This document shows positions 1 to 8,879 of a stretch of 64,000 bases of DNA, one piece after another. How positions within the stretch are numbered: the first letter of the stretch is position 1; the number at the start of each line of letters is the position of its first letter. The DNA comes from CAIODY01 sp046051225 (lineage in GTDB: Bacteria > Bacteroidota > Bacteroidia > Chitinophagales > CAIODY01), in contig JBJOOR010000011.1 of assembly GCA_046051225.1 (NCBI GenBank), positions 62,001-126,000 of the forward strand, read 5' to 3'. The translations under genes and the position numbers were made by a program. Below the pieces are notes generated by a model. It was given only the letters and a program-made list of their open reading frames with translations. It was not told where the DNA came from and did no database searches.

Positions 1-897
1 ACCGATTCGGCAGCCGTATTAACCGATGCTTTAGAAAGCATTGTAAATATTGTTGCCAGCCTTTTTGCATGGTTTAGTATTTTTTATTCTTCAAAAAATA
101 AAGATACCGACCATCCATATGGGCATGGAAAAATTGAATATGTAAGTGCTGGATTTGAGGGTGGTTTGATATTAATTTCAGGCATTTGGATTTTGTATGA
201 ATCATTGCAAAACATTGTTCATCAACATGCTATTTTAAAAATTGATACAGGCATTATTTTAATAGCGGCATCGGGCATTTTAGTTTTTTCATTGGGCAGA
301 TATTTAATTAATAAAGGCAGAAAACATCATTCACTTACTTTAATTGCTGATGGCAAACATTTACAAACCGATGCCTATACAAGTGCAGGTATTATTGCAG
401 GATTAACCATTATTCGCTTTACAGGATTGTATTGGATGGATAGTGTTATTGCCATCATTTATAGCTGTGTAATTGTTTACACAGGATATAAATTAATCAA
501 AGAATCGCTAGATGGATTATTAGATAAAATTGATTTTGCAACAGCACAAGAAATTGTAGATGTGATAAATAAAAATAGAACATCGGAATGGATTGATGTG
601 CATAATATGAGGATTCAAAAATTTGGAAGTTTTTTACATGTTGATTGCCATATCACATTGCCTTGGTATAATAATCTTGAAAAATCGCACACACAAATGG
701 AATTGTTGGATGATTTATTAAACCAACATTTTGATAATAGAGTTGAATTTTTTATTCACCCCGATCCATGTCAACCAAAAGCTTGCGGCATTTGTTTGTT
801 AGAAAGTTGTAAGGAAAGAAAACACGATTTTAAACAAAAAGTAGAATGGACAATGGATAATGTATTAGAAAACAAATCGCATCAATTAATAGAGTAA
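1..897 (+). CDS. Cation diffusion facilitator (CDF) family metal transporter, 5'-truncated
   Basis: Membrane antiporter of the CDF/ZnT family, which exports divalent metals such as Zn2+, Co2+ or Fe2+ in exchange for protons. The reading frame is open from base 1, so the start and first membrane helix lie outside the window. Seen are the helix-II motif DALESIVNIVAS with its metal-site Asp, the loop HPYGHGKIEY, further membrane helices, and a cytoplasmic domain with a GLLDK motif and alternating His residues (VHNMRI, VDCHITLP). The C-terminus is unusual: a Cys-rich extension with DPCQPKACGICLLESC followed by charged residues, which could be an extra metal site. The Cys tail is seen; its metal role is inferred. 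It converges on the minus-strand barrel gene with only three bases between them. Confidence 0.93.
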   Translation, partial: TDSAAVLTDALESIVNIVASLFAWFSIFYSSKNKDTDHPYGHGKIEYVSAGFEGGLILISGIWILYESLQNIVHQHAILKIDTGIILIAASGILVFSLGRYLINKGRKHHSLTLIADGKHLQTDAYTSAGIIAGLTIIRFTGLYWMDSVIAIIYSCVIVYTGYKLIKESLDGLLDKIDFATAQEIVDVINKNRTSEWIDVHNMRIQKFGSFLHVDCHITLPWYNNLEKSHTQMELLDDLLNQHFDNRVEFFIHPDPCQPKACGICLLESCKERKHDFKQKVEWTMDNVLENKSHQLIE

Positions 898-900
898 AAT

Positions 901-3792
901 TTAAAATCTTCCACCTGGTGGCGGCATTCCGCCTGGCGGTGGTTGATGCATCATCCAATTATTTTCCGAGCCTGGTGTTTTTCCCTTAAATGTTTTAAAG
1001 GTGTAAGTAAACACCAACATAAAGTAGCGTTGCAATACTTTTGTTTTGCTGTCTTCAATATAAGTTTCAGTAATATTTCTTGATATAGCCGTGTTTTGGT
1101 TTAATAAATCAAATGCAATCAATCGCAAATCGGCTGATTGATGTTTTAAAAATTTGTACCCAATACCAGCATTTAGCAATACATAATTTTGATTAAAATT
1201 AGATGATAAGCCATTGTAATACTGATGTGTTACATCGCTTGTAATTACCAACCCTTTATAAGGCATCACAGTTAATTTCAATCTTGATGTTTGGCTTACA
1301 TACGTTTGATTCAAATTGGTTTGCAAACTATTTTTCGAAATATTATACGATGTGCTAGATGAAATATTGTAGTCGAATTTAGGATTAGTGCTACTGCTTA
1401 AACCTAAGCCCAATGAAGCATTTGGCGTAGTAGAATTATTTTTCAATCCATTTACTAAGCTTGGTGTTTGCGTATAATTGGCCGAAAAATTTATATTGTA
1501 ATTCGATTTTATTTTTTTTATTGGCCGACCATAAACAATAAATGTTCGGGCATTATAATATCCATTTAAGTTTATCGGTTTTACTAACGAACCGCCTTGA
1601 GCCAGCATTACACCATTATCCAACAAAGTATTTTTATGTGCTATTGATGTGCTATTGCCAATATAATTATCTGTAACTGTTCCACCAATCATAGCAAAAA
1701 ATGAAGTATTCTTTTTTGCATTCATGTTGGCAAATCGCATTACTAAATTATGCGAATAATCTTGTTTCAAATCTGTATTGCCTGTTGAAATTTGCAACGG
1801 ATTAGTTACATTATACACCTCTTGTAATTGATCAACCGTAGGCGATGTATTGCTGGTACGATAAAAAACACGAAGCATTTTTTCGTTCGAAATTTTATAC
1901 ATCAACATTACATTTGGCAATAATGAATTGAATTGTTTATGTAAAGTATAATTACTCGGAAACGCTTGTTTGTTCGTTAATTCAGCCCATTGATAATAGC
2001 TGCCAGCCGTTAAATTTATTTTTTTATATTTTAAATTATAACCTGCGCCAACCGAATGAGTGAGATACAAACTATTAAAAACATTGCTTAAAATGGTATC
2101 TAAAATATTGTAATCATTTTTAGTTGATGAAAAATTATTAGAATATTTTTTCGAATCATTTACATTAAAAGTATTGGAATAACTGAATAAAATAGATTGT
2201 GCCGAATCAATTGGTTCGGTATAAATAATAGTAGTATTGTTGTTATACCCCTTTTTATTCAAATCAATTAATTGCTTTAATGAATCGGCATTTTGCAATG
2301 TATCTTTTGTATACGAATTATAATGTGTTGTGCCAATTTGCGAATTATAGCCTGGCGTAAAATTTACCGAAAGTGTTCTGTATTTTTTATGAAATGAATG
2401 TCGCCACAAAATATTAGAAGATAGATTCAGCGCCGTTTTATCAGCATTATTATAGGTTGATGTATTGCTTAATAATGTGCCTTCGCTATTTTTATTCATA
2501 CCCGAAAGCGTACTTAATGTATTATTTTTTTGAATAGAAATTTTTGGAGCAAATACAATTGAATTCATCGAATCAATTTTTGATTCTAATCTAAAATTAA
2601 ATCTATGATTTTGGTTTTTAGTTTCGGTAAATGAATTTTGCGAATAATTTAAGTTTGATGTTTTCGATGATAAATATTGGCGCAGCAAATCAGTTTCATT
2701 TTTATTATCAGAATAATTGAAAAAATAACTTGCCGTTGCTTCTGTTTTTTTACCCCATTTATCGCTATAATTTAAACCTGCTGCATGTGTAGTTGTAATA
2801 CCACTTTGCCCATTTACCATAAAGTTGCTTGGGTCGTTTCCACCGCCGCCACCGCCGTTTCCACCCATTCCTCTTCCGCCTCTGTTCATCATACCCATCA
2901 TGCCGCCGCCACCGCCACCCATTACACCCATCAAATCTTCCATGGCAAAATTTTGTTCGTTAATATTATTGCTTTGCATCAATAATGTAATTCGGCGTTG
3001 CCCTTTAAATTTATTAATCACAACACCACTTTTATATACACCTGCATTATTCAAATCTAAACCAAAGCCGCCATACACTTTTCCAAAAGTGCCATTTCTA
3101 AAATTTTGTTTTGTAATTACATTTATCGATTTTGAAGTGTTGCCATCATCAAAGCCTGTAAAAACACTTTGATCAGATTTTTTATCAAAAATTTGAATTT
3201 TATCTATCGCATCCGATGGCAAATTTTTTAATGTGGTAGCAGGGTCGTCGCCAAAAAATGGTTTGCCATCTACTAATACTTGTTTCACTGTTTCGCCATG
3301 GGCTTGTATCTGCCCATTTTGCGAAGTAATACCTGGCATTTTATTTACCAAATCTTCTGATGTAGCATCGGGGTTGGTTTTAAAAGCATTGGCATTTATT
3401 TCGGTAGTATCGCCTTTTTGTTTTACACGGGTTTGCAATTCGGTAATGTTTACTTGTTTTAGCAAAGTGCCATCATCTTCTAAAGCAATTGTACCCAAAT
3501 TTATAATTGAATCTTTTGCAAAAATTGTTTTTCGAAATGGTTTATAACCAATGTAGGTAATTCGGATAGAAAATCTTTTTATGGTTGAAATGGATAATGT
3601 AAAATTGCCATCAATATCTGATACCGTTCCTGCAATTATATCTTTATCATTCGGCATTATTGCGGCAATGGTAGCGCCTACAATGGCTTGCTTTTTTTCG
3701 TCAATAATATTTCCTTTAAGAATGGTTGATTGCGCAGAGGCAGCCAAGTTAGATAATTGGAATAAAAATAAAATGACGAAGATTTTTTTCAC
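901..3792 (-). CDS. Outer membrane beta-barrel protein with CarboxypepD_reg-like N-terminus (TonB receptor-like)
   Basis: 963-residue secreted protein. A signal peptide ends near AASAQS. Residues about 23-100 form a carboxypeptidase-regulatory-like domain (GNIIDEKKQAIVGATI). A plug-like region follows (VNKMPGITSQNGQIQAHGE, then VLVDGKPFFGDDPATTLKNL), and then a long Asn/Ser/Tyr-rich barrel ending in aromatic strands (FMLVFTYTFK). This matches the Bacteroidota OMP_b-brl_3 family, relatives of TonB-dependent receptors. Two oddities are seen: a Gly/Met/Arg-rich stretch near residues 290-315, and a Pro/Gly-rich C-terminus (MMHQPPPGGMPPPGGRF) beyond the last strand. It lacks a T9SS domain. The substrate is unknown; the adjacent metal exporter could hint at metal handling, but that is weak inference. 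Confidence 0.9.
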   Translation of the reverse strand: MKKIFVILFLFQLSNLAASAQSTILKGNIIDEKKQAIVGATIAAIMPNDKDIIAGTVSDIDGNFTLSISTIKRFSIRITYIGYKPFRKTIFAKDSIINLGTIALEDDGTLLKQVNITELQTRVKQKGDTTEINANAFKTNPDATSEDLVNKMPGITSQNGQIQAHGETVKQVLVDGKPFFGDDPATTLKNLPSDAIDKIQIFDKKSDQSVFTGFDDGNTSKSINVITKQNFRNGTFGKVYGGFGLDLNNAGVYKSGVVINKFKGQRRITLLMQSNNINEQNFAMEDLMGVMGGGGGGMMGMMNRGGRGMGGNGGGGGGNDPSNFMVNGQSGITTTHAAGLNYSDKWGKKTEATASYFFNYSDNKNETDLLRQYLSSKTSNLNYSQNSFTETKNQNHRFNFRLESKIDSMNSIVFAPKISIQKNNTLSTLSGMNKNSEGTLLSNTSTYNNADKTALNLSSNILWRHSFHKKYRTLSVNFTPGYNSQIGTTHYNSYTKDTLQNADSLKQLIDLNKKGYNNNTTIIYTEPIDSAQSILFSYSNTFNVNDSKKYSNNFSSTKNDYNILDTILSNVFNSLYLTHSVGAGYNLKYKKINLTAGSYYQWAELTNKQAFPSNYTLHKQFNSLLPNVMLMYKISNEKMLRVFYRTSNTSPTVDQLQEVYNVTNPLQISTGNTDLKQDYSHNLVMRFANMNAKKNTSFFAMIGGTVTDNYIGNSTSIAHKNTLLDNGVMLAQGGSLVKPINLNGYYNARTFIVYGRPIKKIKSNYNINFSANYTQTPSLVNGLKNNSTTPNASLGLGLSSSTNPKFDYNISSSTSYNISKNSLQTNLNQTYVSQTSRLKLTVMPYKGLVITSDVTHQYYNGLSSNFNQNYVLLNAGIGYKFLKHQSADLRLIAFDLLNQNTAISRNITETYIEDSKTKVLQRYFMLVFTYTFKTFKGKTPGSENNWMMHQPPPGGMPPPGGRF

Positions 3793-3999
3793 GTTGCAAA
3801 AATTAATTAGGCTACAAAGTAAATAATTGTTGAGGCTAATATTTTATGCGGCGGCTACTAATTTGTAAATGAGGTTTAAAAGGAATAGTAAATTCTGCAT
3901 AATTTCAAAATCTACTTTTATGCTATTTAAAAAAATTGTATTGCTTATTTGGTTAAAGTTTGCTGTTATTTTTTATCATTTTTGTAGCATAAATAATTA
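3793..3999. promoter_or_regulatory. Divergent intergenic region with promoter-like boxes on both strands
   Basis: Two hundred bases separate the barrel gene (minus) from the MscS gene (plus). On the minus strand a TACTTTG box lies about 25 bases upstream of the barrel start. On the plus strand ATTTTTGT lies about 20 bases upstream of the MscS start. Both resemble the Bacteroidota -7 box TAnnTTTG. I see no open reading frame or stable hairpin here. Confidence 0.4.
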
Positions 4000-5085
4000 A
4001 TGATGATGAATATTCTTGCAAACTCTTTTTTAGATAATACGATTGAGCATTGGATAAAATTTGTGGTGCTTATTGCGTTGGCTGTTGTTTTAAAAAAATA
4101 TATTTCGGTGGTGCTGGGCAAAATAACCTACCGTCCGTTTCGCAATTTTTCTAGCGATAATGAAACCCAAAAATTTACTGAATTATTAAGTAAGCCTTTT
4201 CAGTTTTTAATTCTATTCATCACCGTATTTTATGCTTTTAAATCGTTGCATTATCCACAAAATCTTGTTTTGCAAAACGAAGATTTTGATTTAAAACTTT
4301 TGCTAAATAATATTTTAAAAACGGCTGGTGCTTTTGCTATTACTTGGATAGTGCTTAGGGTTATTGATTTTTTAAGTTTTGTATTTTATCAAAAATATTC
4401 GAAACATGATAGTGTGGTGGATGAACAGATTGTACCATTTATTAAAGACAGTTCGAAAGTAGTGATTTGTATTATTTCATTAATTACCATACTTAGCACT
4501 ATTTATAAATTAAATGTGGCTAGTATTATTGCTGGTATTGGTATTGGTGGGTTGGCTGTGGCATTGGCGGCTAAAGAAAGTTTAGAAAATTTATTTGGCT
4601 CGTTTACTATTTTTTTAGATAAGCCTTTTCATGTGGGCGATACTATTCAAATAGGTAGTGTAACAGGAATTGTAGAACGGGTGGGGTTTAGAAGCACTAG
4701 AATTAGAACCGATAATAAAACATTTGTAACTGTGCCTAATAAGCAAATGGTTGATACTGTATTGGATAATATGACCGAACGAACACATAGAAAAGTTGAA
4801 TTTAAAATTCATTTATTACAAAACACTACCAAGATGCAATTGCAAACTATTATTGATAAAATAAAATTGCAATTAAATAATCATGAATTGATTGAAAACG
4901 ATTACACTGTATTGTTTAATACTATTGGAATGGGCTCGTTCGAAATATTAATATCCTATTTGGTAAAAGATGCCGATATAAAAACATTTAATCAAATAAA
5001 AGAAAATTTAAACTTCTATATTCTGGATGTATTGCAAACCGAAAGTGTAGAAATGGTAAGTGCCTTCAAATCAAATGAGAAATGA
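4000..5085 (+). CDS. MscS family mechanosensitive ion channel
   Basis: 361-residue inner-membrane channel that opens under membrane tension and releases solutes during hypo-osmotic shock. Hydrophobic segments lie near residues 15-35, 62-82, 105-130 and 145-165. The pore helix follows, with the Gly/Ala-rich motif GIGIGGLAVALAAKESLENL. The FGSFTIFLDKPFHVGDTIQI segment begins the conserved beta domain, and VERVGFRSTRIRT and VTVPNKQMVDTVLDN are typical MscS sequence. Three consecutive ATG codons mark the start, and any of them could be used. It has more N-terminal helices than E. coli MscS, as in many larger homologues. It appears monocistronic. Confidence 0.95.
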   Translation: MMMNILANSFLDNTIEHWIKFVVLIALAVVLKKYISVVLGKITYRPFRNFSSDNETQKFTELLSKPFQFLILFITVFYAFKSLHYPQNLVLQNEDFDLKLLLNNILKTAGAFAITWIVLRVIDFLSFVFYQKYSKHDSVVDEQIVPFIKDSSKVVICIISLITILSTIYKLNVASIIAGIGIGGLAVALAAKESLENLFGSFTIFLDKPFHVGDTIQIGSVTGIVERVGFRSTRIRTDNKTFVTVPNKQMVDTVLDNMTERTHRKVEFKIHLLQNTTKMQLQTIIDKIKLQLNNHELIENDYTVLFNTIGMGSFEILISYLVKDADIKTFNQIKENLNFYILDVLQTESVEMVSAFKSNEK

Positions 5086-5237
5086 ATCAAATCAAACTTG
5101 ATTTAGTACGAATCAAATAAGAAATGGTTCAATTTGAATCAACTGATTTTAAGTGTTTTTTTCTTAACTTTAAACCCCCTGCTCTTCTATATTTGAGGCG
5201 TAGATAAAGAGCCGAGCCAACGAAGATGCAAATGACA

Positions 5238-5253
5238 TCCCAAATATTCGGGA
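5238..5253. repeat. Near-perfect 16-bp palindrome, TCCCRAAYRTTCGGGA type
   Basis: TCCCAAATATTCGGGA is an inverted repeat with a single mismatched pair. It matches the design of the perfect palindrome TCCCGAACGTTCGGGA at 34708-34723, which lies inside a T9SS cargo gene. Both copies lie near the two T9SS genes that share an identical sorting-domain segment. It may be a short dispersed palindromic element. Confidence 0.5.
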
Positions 5254-5420
5254 CGGAAAAATAAATTGAACTTTTAAAAATGAAAACAATAAATTTGTTG
5301 GAAACATGCCAAACATTGGGGAAACTAGTTACATACTCGTAGGCCACATACAGGGCTTGGCTACATACAAGTAAGCAATATAATTACTTATGCTAAATTT
5401 ACAATTAACAAATAAACATC

Positions 5421-5460
5421 ATTACAATAATTACGGCTAAGTAGCCATACTTATTGTAAT
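5421..5460 (+). promoter_or_regulatory. Compound inverted repeat in the leader of the T9SS cargo gene
   Basis: A perfect 10-bp outer stem (ATTACAATAA with TTATTGTAAT) encloses a second 5-bp stem (GGCTA-AG-TAGCC). The structure ends 16 bases before the ATG at 5477. It could be a protein-binding palindrome or an mRNA leader hairpin. No T-tract follows, so it is not a standard terminator. Confidence 0.45.
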
Positions 5461-5476
5461 TAAATGATATACATGT

Positions 5477-6475
5477 ATGAAAAGATGTTTAATTATATTT
5501 ATATTATTCGGTGTTATAACCTACAATAGTAACGGGCAAAACCTTATCTTAAACTCTGGATTTGAGAATCATTGGGGAGGAGATTGCACGAATGGTAGTT
5601 CAGTAGTTTTTTACGATTCTTTAAATGTTACCTCACAGTTTGGTTGCACTATTAAAGATTGGATACGAATAAGTGAAACGCCAGATGGTTATTGGAATAA
5701 GGGGCATGATTTTCCCCGAAACAGTTATGCCAAATATATTTATCCGCATTCAGATTCTGTATGTGTTGGGGGGGTTTTCTTTAGTAAATTGCCAAATACT
5801 ACTTTAAGAGAAATTATTGAAGGTAAATTAATAAAGCCTTTAATAGCCGACCATCATTATCAATTTAGTATATATGTTCAATTATTTGATACCATGCATG
5901 TTACAAATGCAGGTAAGCTAGTAGGCATAAATAGCTTTAGTGCTGTATTTACTGATACTATGATACCAAGTCATTTGGATTTACCAATACAAAACTATAC
6001 ACCCCAAGTTCAAATAAATACTATGGTTACAGATACTCAACATTGGGTTTTATTAATGGATACTTTTATTGCAGTAGGTGGCGAACAATTTGTAAGTATT
6101 GGTAACTTTAAAACAGATGCACAAACACAATTTATTTTAGTAGATAGTCAAAGTAATTTACCAGAGGCTTCTTACTATTACATGGATGATGTAAGTTTAA
6201 TTGATATTACACCGCTTGGTATTGATGAAGTTGGAATTAGTAAAATAGAAGTATATCCAAACCCAGCTAAAGAGTCAATAGTCGTAAGTAGTAAGTCGTT
6301 AGTAAATACAATAGAGGTAAGGGATGTATTAGGTCGTGTTGTAATTCAACAAATCAAAAACTCATCCACTCAACAAATTCAAATTGATGTATCAAGTTTA
6401 TCAAATGGCTTATACTTCATTAAAGCCACAGATGACAAAGGAAATAGTATAAATGGGAAGTTTGTAAAAGAATAA
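5477..6475 (+). CDS. Secreted protein with T9SS type A sorting domain
   Basis: 332-residue cargo of the type IX secretion system. A signal peptide (MKRCLIIFILFGVITYNSNG) is followed by a domain beginning NLILNSGFENHWGG and ending in ASYYYMDDVSLID. This pattern is typical of jelly-roll, carbohydrate-binding-like modules in Bacteroidota surface proteins. The last 75 or so residues are a type A sorting domain: IEVYPNPAKESIVV, then VRDVLGRVV, then SNGLYFIKAT and GKFVKE at the end. The domain is cleaved at the surface in this pathway. A 132-bp part of the sorting-domain DNA is identical to that in the gene at 33415-34950. The ligand is unknown. Confidence 0.85.
   Translation: MKRCLIIFILFGVITYNSNGQNLILNSGFENHWGGDCTNGSSVVFYDSLNVTSQFGCTIKDWIRISETPDGYWNKGHDFPRNSYAKYIYPHSDSVCVGGVFFSKLPNTTLREIIEGKLIKPLIADHHYQFSIYVQLFDTMHVTNAGKLVGINSFSAVFTDTMIPSHLDLPIQNYTPQVQINTMVTDTQHWVLLMDTFIAVGGEQFVSIGNFKTDAQTQFILVDSQSNLPEASYYYMDDVSLIDITPLGIDEVGISKIEVYPNPAKESIVVSSKSLVNTIEVRDVLGRVVIQQIKNSSTQQIQIDVSSLSNGLYFIKATDDKGNSINGKFVKE
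6273..6404 (+). repeat. 132-bp perfect repeat within a T9SS sorting domain, copy 1
   Basis: This stretch is identical base for base to 34748-34879. It encodes the sorting-domain core from SIVVSSKSL to IDVSSLS. The flanking sorting-domain DNA differs between the two genes at both ends, so identity is confined to the block. This suggests recent gene conversion rather than selection on the protein alone. Confidence 0.9.
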
Positions 6476-6618
6476 ATTAAAAAGCATATAAGAGCTACAC
6501 AATTAAAATATGCAATAACAACTATATCCCTTTTTTTATACATTTATGGTAGGCATACAAAGCTAATATGCTATACGCCAATGCAATCAATTTTAAAATA
6601 ATAATAGGCTATTAATTG

Positions 6619-7557
6619 ATGAAAAAAATAATAAAAGATTATCTCACATTTTCGAAACAAGATAGAAATGCAATTTTGTTTTTAGCTGCATTAATAGGCA
6701 TTGTAGTTGGCGTTAAAATATTGGTAGTACCATTGTTTAATCATTCGCCATCAAAGGTCGAATTGGCAAAACAAGATTCATTATCGGCAAAGCTTACAGC
6801 CGAAATAAACGAGCAAAAGCAAAATAATTATGAAGCTAAAGCCGAACAAAATGAAGCATCATCAGCAGATGTTTTTACTCCAAAATCGAATGAAGTAAAT
6901 ATTCAAATTCATCAACCTTTTAACCCAAATGAATATGGATTTGAGGATTGGAAAAATATAGGATTTACTGAAAAATTTGCAAAAACTATTACTAATTATT
7001 TAGCCAAAGGTGGTAAAATACGCAAGCCCGAAGATTTAAAAAAAGTGTATGGAATGAAAGATGAATGGTATAAAAAAATAGAACCGTTTGTATCTATTCC
7101 AGAATCGAAAAAAGAAAATAATTACACGGCTTCTACTTCATTTTCAAAACCCAAATTATCAACTATAGAGCTTAACACAGCCGATAGTACTGCATTAGAA
7201 GCATTGCCATTGATTGGTGGTAAAACTGCTATAAGAATAATTAAATACCGAAATTTAATTGGCGGATTTGTATCCTTGAATCAACTAAAAGAAGTATGGG
7301 GTTTTAAAGATTCGATGTTGATGGTAAATGAAAAAAGGATAATAATTGATGCTTCTAAAATTTCGAAAATAAATATTAATACCATTGGTTTAGAGCAACT
7401 AAAAAAACATCCGTATATCAAGTTTAATAAAGCAAAATTGTTAATAACATTTAGACAACAGCATGGCAAATATCATACAGCCGACGAACTTAAAAACTCA
7501 AAAGCCTTTACGGATGAAGATATAAAGAAGATAGAACCCTATTTAATTTTTGAATAG
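6619..7557 (+). CDS. Helix-hairpin-helix (ComEA-like) domain protein
   Basis: 312-residue protein with an N-terminal membrane anchor (AILFLAALIGIVVGVKILVV) after a short basic segment, a charged spacer, and repeated helix-hairpin-helix units. The clearest are IELNTADSTALEALPLIGGK with IIKYRNLIGGF, and ININTIGLEQLKKHPYI with ITFRQQHGKY. Such units bind DNA without sequence specificity, as in ComEA competence proteins. In Bacteroidota the multi-unit form is common, and its role in DNA uptake is not established. The ATG at 6619 is preferred to the TTG immediately before it. The end of this gene lies about 60 bases before the next start. Confidence 0.85.
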   Translation: MKKIIKDYLTFSKQDRNAILFLAALIGIVVGVKILVVPLFNHSPSKVELAKQDSLSAKLTAEINEQKQNNYEAKAEQNEASSADVFTPKSNEVNIQIHQPFNPNEYGFEDWKNIGFTEKFAKTITNYLAKGGKIRKPEDLKKVYGMKDEWYKKIEPFVSIPESKKENNYTASTSFSKPKLSTIELNTADSTALEALPLIGGKTAIRIIKYRNLIGGFVSLNQLKEVWGFKDSMLMVNEKRIIIDASKISKININTIGLEQLKKHPYIKFNKAKLLITFRQQHGKYHTADELKNSKAFTDEDIKKIEPYLIFE

Positions 7558-7585
7558 AAACCAACCTTTAATGAGGCATATAGAT

Positions 7586-7593
7586 TATATTTG
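7586..7593 (+). promoter_or_regulatory. Promoter -7 box for acyl-CoA dehydrogenase gene
   Basis: TATATTTG matches the Bacteroidota TAnnTTTG box exactly and is followed by GCGCCTC. It lies 26 bases before the ATG at 7619. Its presence argues against the longer reading that would start at TTG 7550. Confidence 0.65.
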
Positions 7594-7618
7594 CGCCTCA
7601 AAAAAAAATACGAATTTT

Positions 7619-8764
7619 ATGCATTTTGAATTAACTGAAAATCAAAAAATGATTGCCGATACCATTAAGGATTTTGGCGCTAAACATATTAAACCTTATG
7701 TGATGGAATGGGATGAAGCTCAACATTTTCCTATCGACCTTTTTAAAAAATTGGGCGAAATGGGCATGATGGGTGTTTTGGTACCTACCCAATATGGCGG
7801 TAGTGGTTTTGGATATGCTGAATATTATACAGTGGTTAGCGAAATTGCAAAAATATGTGGTTCAATTGGGCTTTCGGTAGCCGCTCATAATTCATTATGT
7901 ACAGGGCATATATTACAATTTGGCAATGAAGAACAAAAGCAACGTTGGTTGCCCAAATTAGCTACTGCCGAATGGATTGGCGCTTGGGGATTAACCGAAC
8001 CCAATACAGGAAGCGATGCTGGCAATATGCAATGTGTAGCAAAACAAGACGGTAATGATTGGGTAATTAATGGCACAAAATGTTGGATTACACACGGTAT
8101 ATCAAGCAATATTGCAGTGGTGATAGTTCGTACGGGCGAAGTAGGCGATAGTCATGGTATGACAGCTTTTGTGGTTGAACGTGGCACACCAGGTTTTACA
8201 GCAGGTAAAAAAGAAAATAAATTGGGCATGAGAGCTAGCGAAACTGCCGAAATGATTTTTGATAATTGCCGAGTTAGCGAAAAAAATATTTTAGGAAAAG
8301 TAGGCGAAGGCTTTATTCAATCCATGAAAGTATTGGATGGTGGCAGGGTTTCAATTGCAGCACTTTCATGTGGCATAGCTAAAGGTGCTTACGAAGCCAG
8401 TGTTCAATATTCAAAAGAACGCCATCAGTTTAATCAACCTATTGCTAATTTTCAAGCCATTGCTTTTAAAATAGCTGATATGAAAATGAAAATTGAAGCG
8501 GCCGAATTGCTAACACTTCAATCTGCCGATTTAAAAAACAGAGGCGAAAAAGTTACCAAACAATCTGCTTTTGCAAAATATTATGCCAGCGAAATAGCTG
8601 TGGATGTAGCCGAAGATGCTGTACAAATATTTGGTGGATATGGCTATACTAAAGACTTTCCTGTTGAAAAATTTTGGAGAGATTCGAAACTTTGTACAAT
8701 TGGAGAGGGTACAAGCGAAATACAAAAATTAGTAATTGCTCGTGAAGTAATAAAAGGAAATTAA
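7619..8764 (+). CDS. Acyl-CoA dehydrogenase
   Basis: 381-residue FAD enzyme that oxidises acyl-CoA to trans-2-enoyl-CoA, passing electrons to electron-transfer flavoprotein, in fatty-acid or branched-chain amino-acid breakdown. Seen are the N-terminal helical domain (MHFELTENQKMIADTIKDFG), the FAD/substrate motif WGLTEPNTGSDAG, then WVINGTKCWITHG, DGGRVSIAALSCG, and the C-terminal motifs QIFGGYGYTKDFPVEKFWRD and TIGEGTSEIQKLVIAREV with the catalytic-base Glu region. The length is standard for short- and medium-chain enzymes. The start MHFELTE is chosen because homologues begin there and a promoter box lies just upstream. Chain-length specificity cannot be assigned by eye. Confidence 0.95.
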   Translation: MHFELTENQKMIADTIKDFGAKHIKPYVMEWDEAQHFPIDLFKKLGEMGMMGVLVPTQYGGSGFGYAEYYTVVSEIAKICGSIGLSVAAHNSLCTGHILQFGNEEQKQRWLPKLATAEWIGAWGLTEPNTGSDAGNMQCVAKQDGNDWVINGTKCWITHGISSNIAVVIVRTGEVGDSHGMTAFVVERGTPGFTAGKKENKLGMRASETAEMIFDNCRVSEKNILGKVGEGFIQSMKVLDGGRVSIAALSCGIAKGAYEASVQYSKERHQFNQPIANFQAIAFKIADMKMKIEAAELLTLQSADLKNRGEKVTKQSAFAKYYASEIAVDVAEDAVQIFGGYGYTKDFPVEKFWRDSKLCTIGEGTSEIQKLVIAREVIKGN

Positions 8765-8830
8765 TAATAAATTTATCTTTTGAGCGCTTACACTTTATAG
8801 AAGCATACTTTTTGAATATGAATAAAATAA

Positions 8831-8860
8831 AAAAACTCAATCAGCAATGATTGAGTTTTT
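8831..8860. terminator. Bidirectional terminator between acyl-CoA dehydrogenase and glmS
   Basis: A 13-bp stem (AAAAACTCAATCA with TGATTGAGTTTTT) and a GCAA loop, with A and T tracts on both sides. It serves both converging genes. Confidence 0.85.
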
Positions 8861-8879
8861 TTTTATTGAAACAGTGTTT

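Larger units (their letters stand above)
5086..5476. other. 390-bp intergenic region with palindromes and direct repeats, no supported gene
   Basis: I see no convincing gene here. A promoter-like block at 5154-5176 ends in TTAACTTTAAACC and is nearly repeated at 32730-32751. A near-perfect palindrome (TCCCAAATATTCGGGA) sits at 5238-5253. An 11-base direct repeat (GGCYACATACA) occurs at 5342-5352 and 5359-5369. A compound hairpin occupies 5421-5460, just before the next start codon. A 72-codon minus-strand frame exists but has no recognisable protein features. Confidence 0.5.

Noticed and set aside
2785..3172. Plus-strand Pro/His-rich frames opposite the Gly-rich part of the barrel gene
   Set aside because: They are complements of GGN codons (Gly read as Pro/Thr); the minus-strand gene is well supported.
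5129..5347. 72-codon minus-strand frame in the intergenic region
   Set aside because: No recognisable family, and it crosses a palindrome and promoter-like block; composition looks noncoding.
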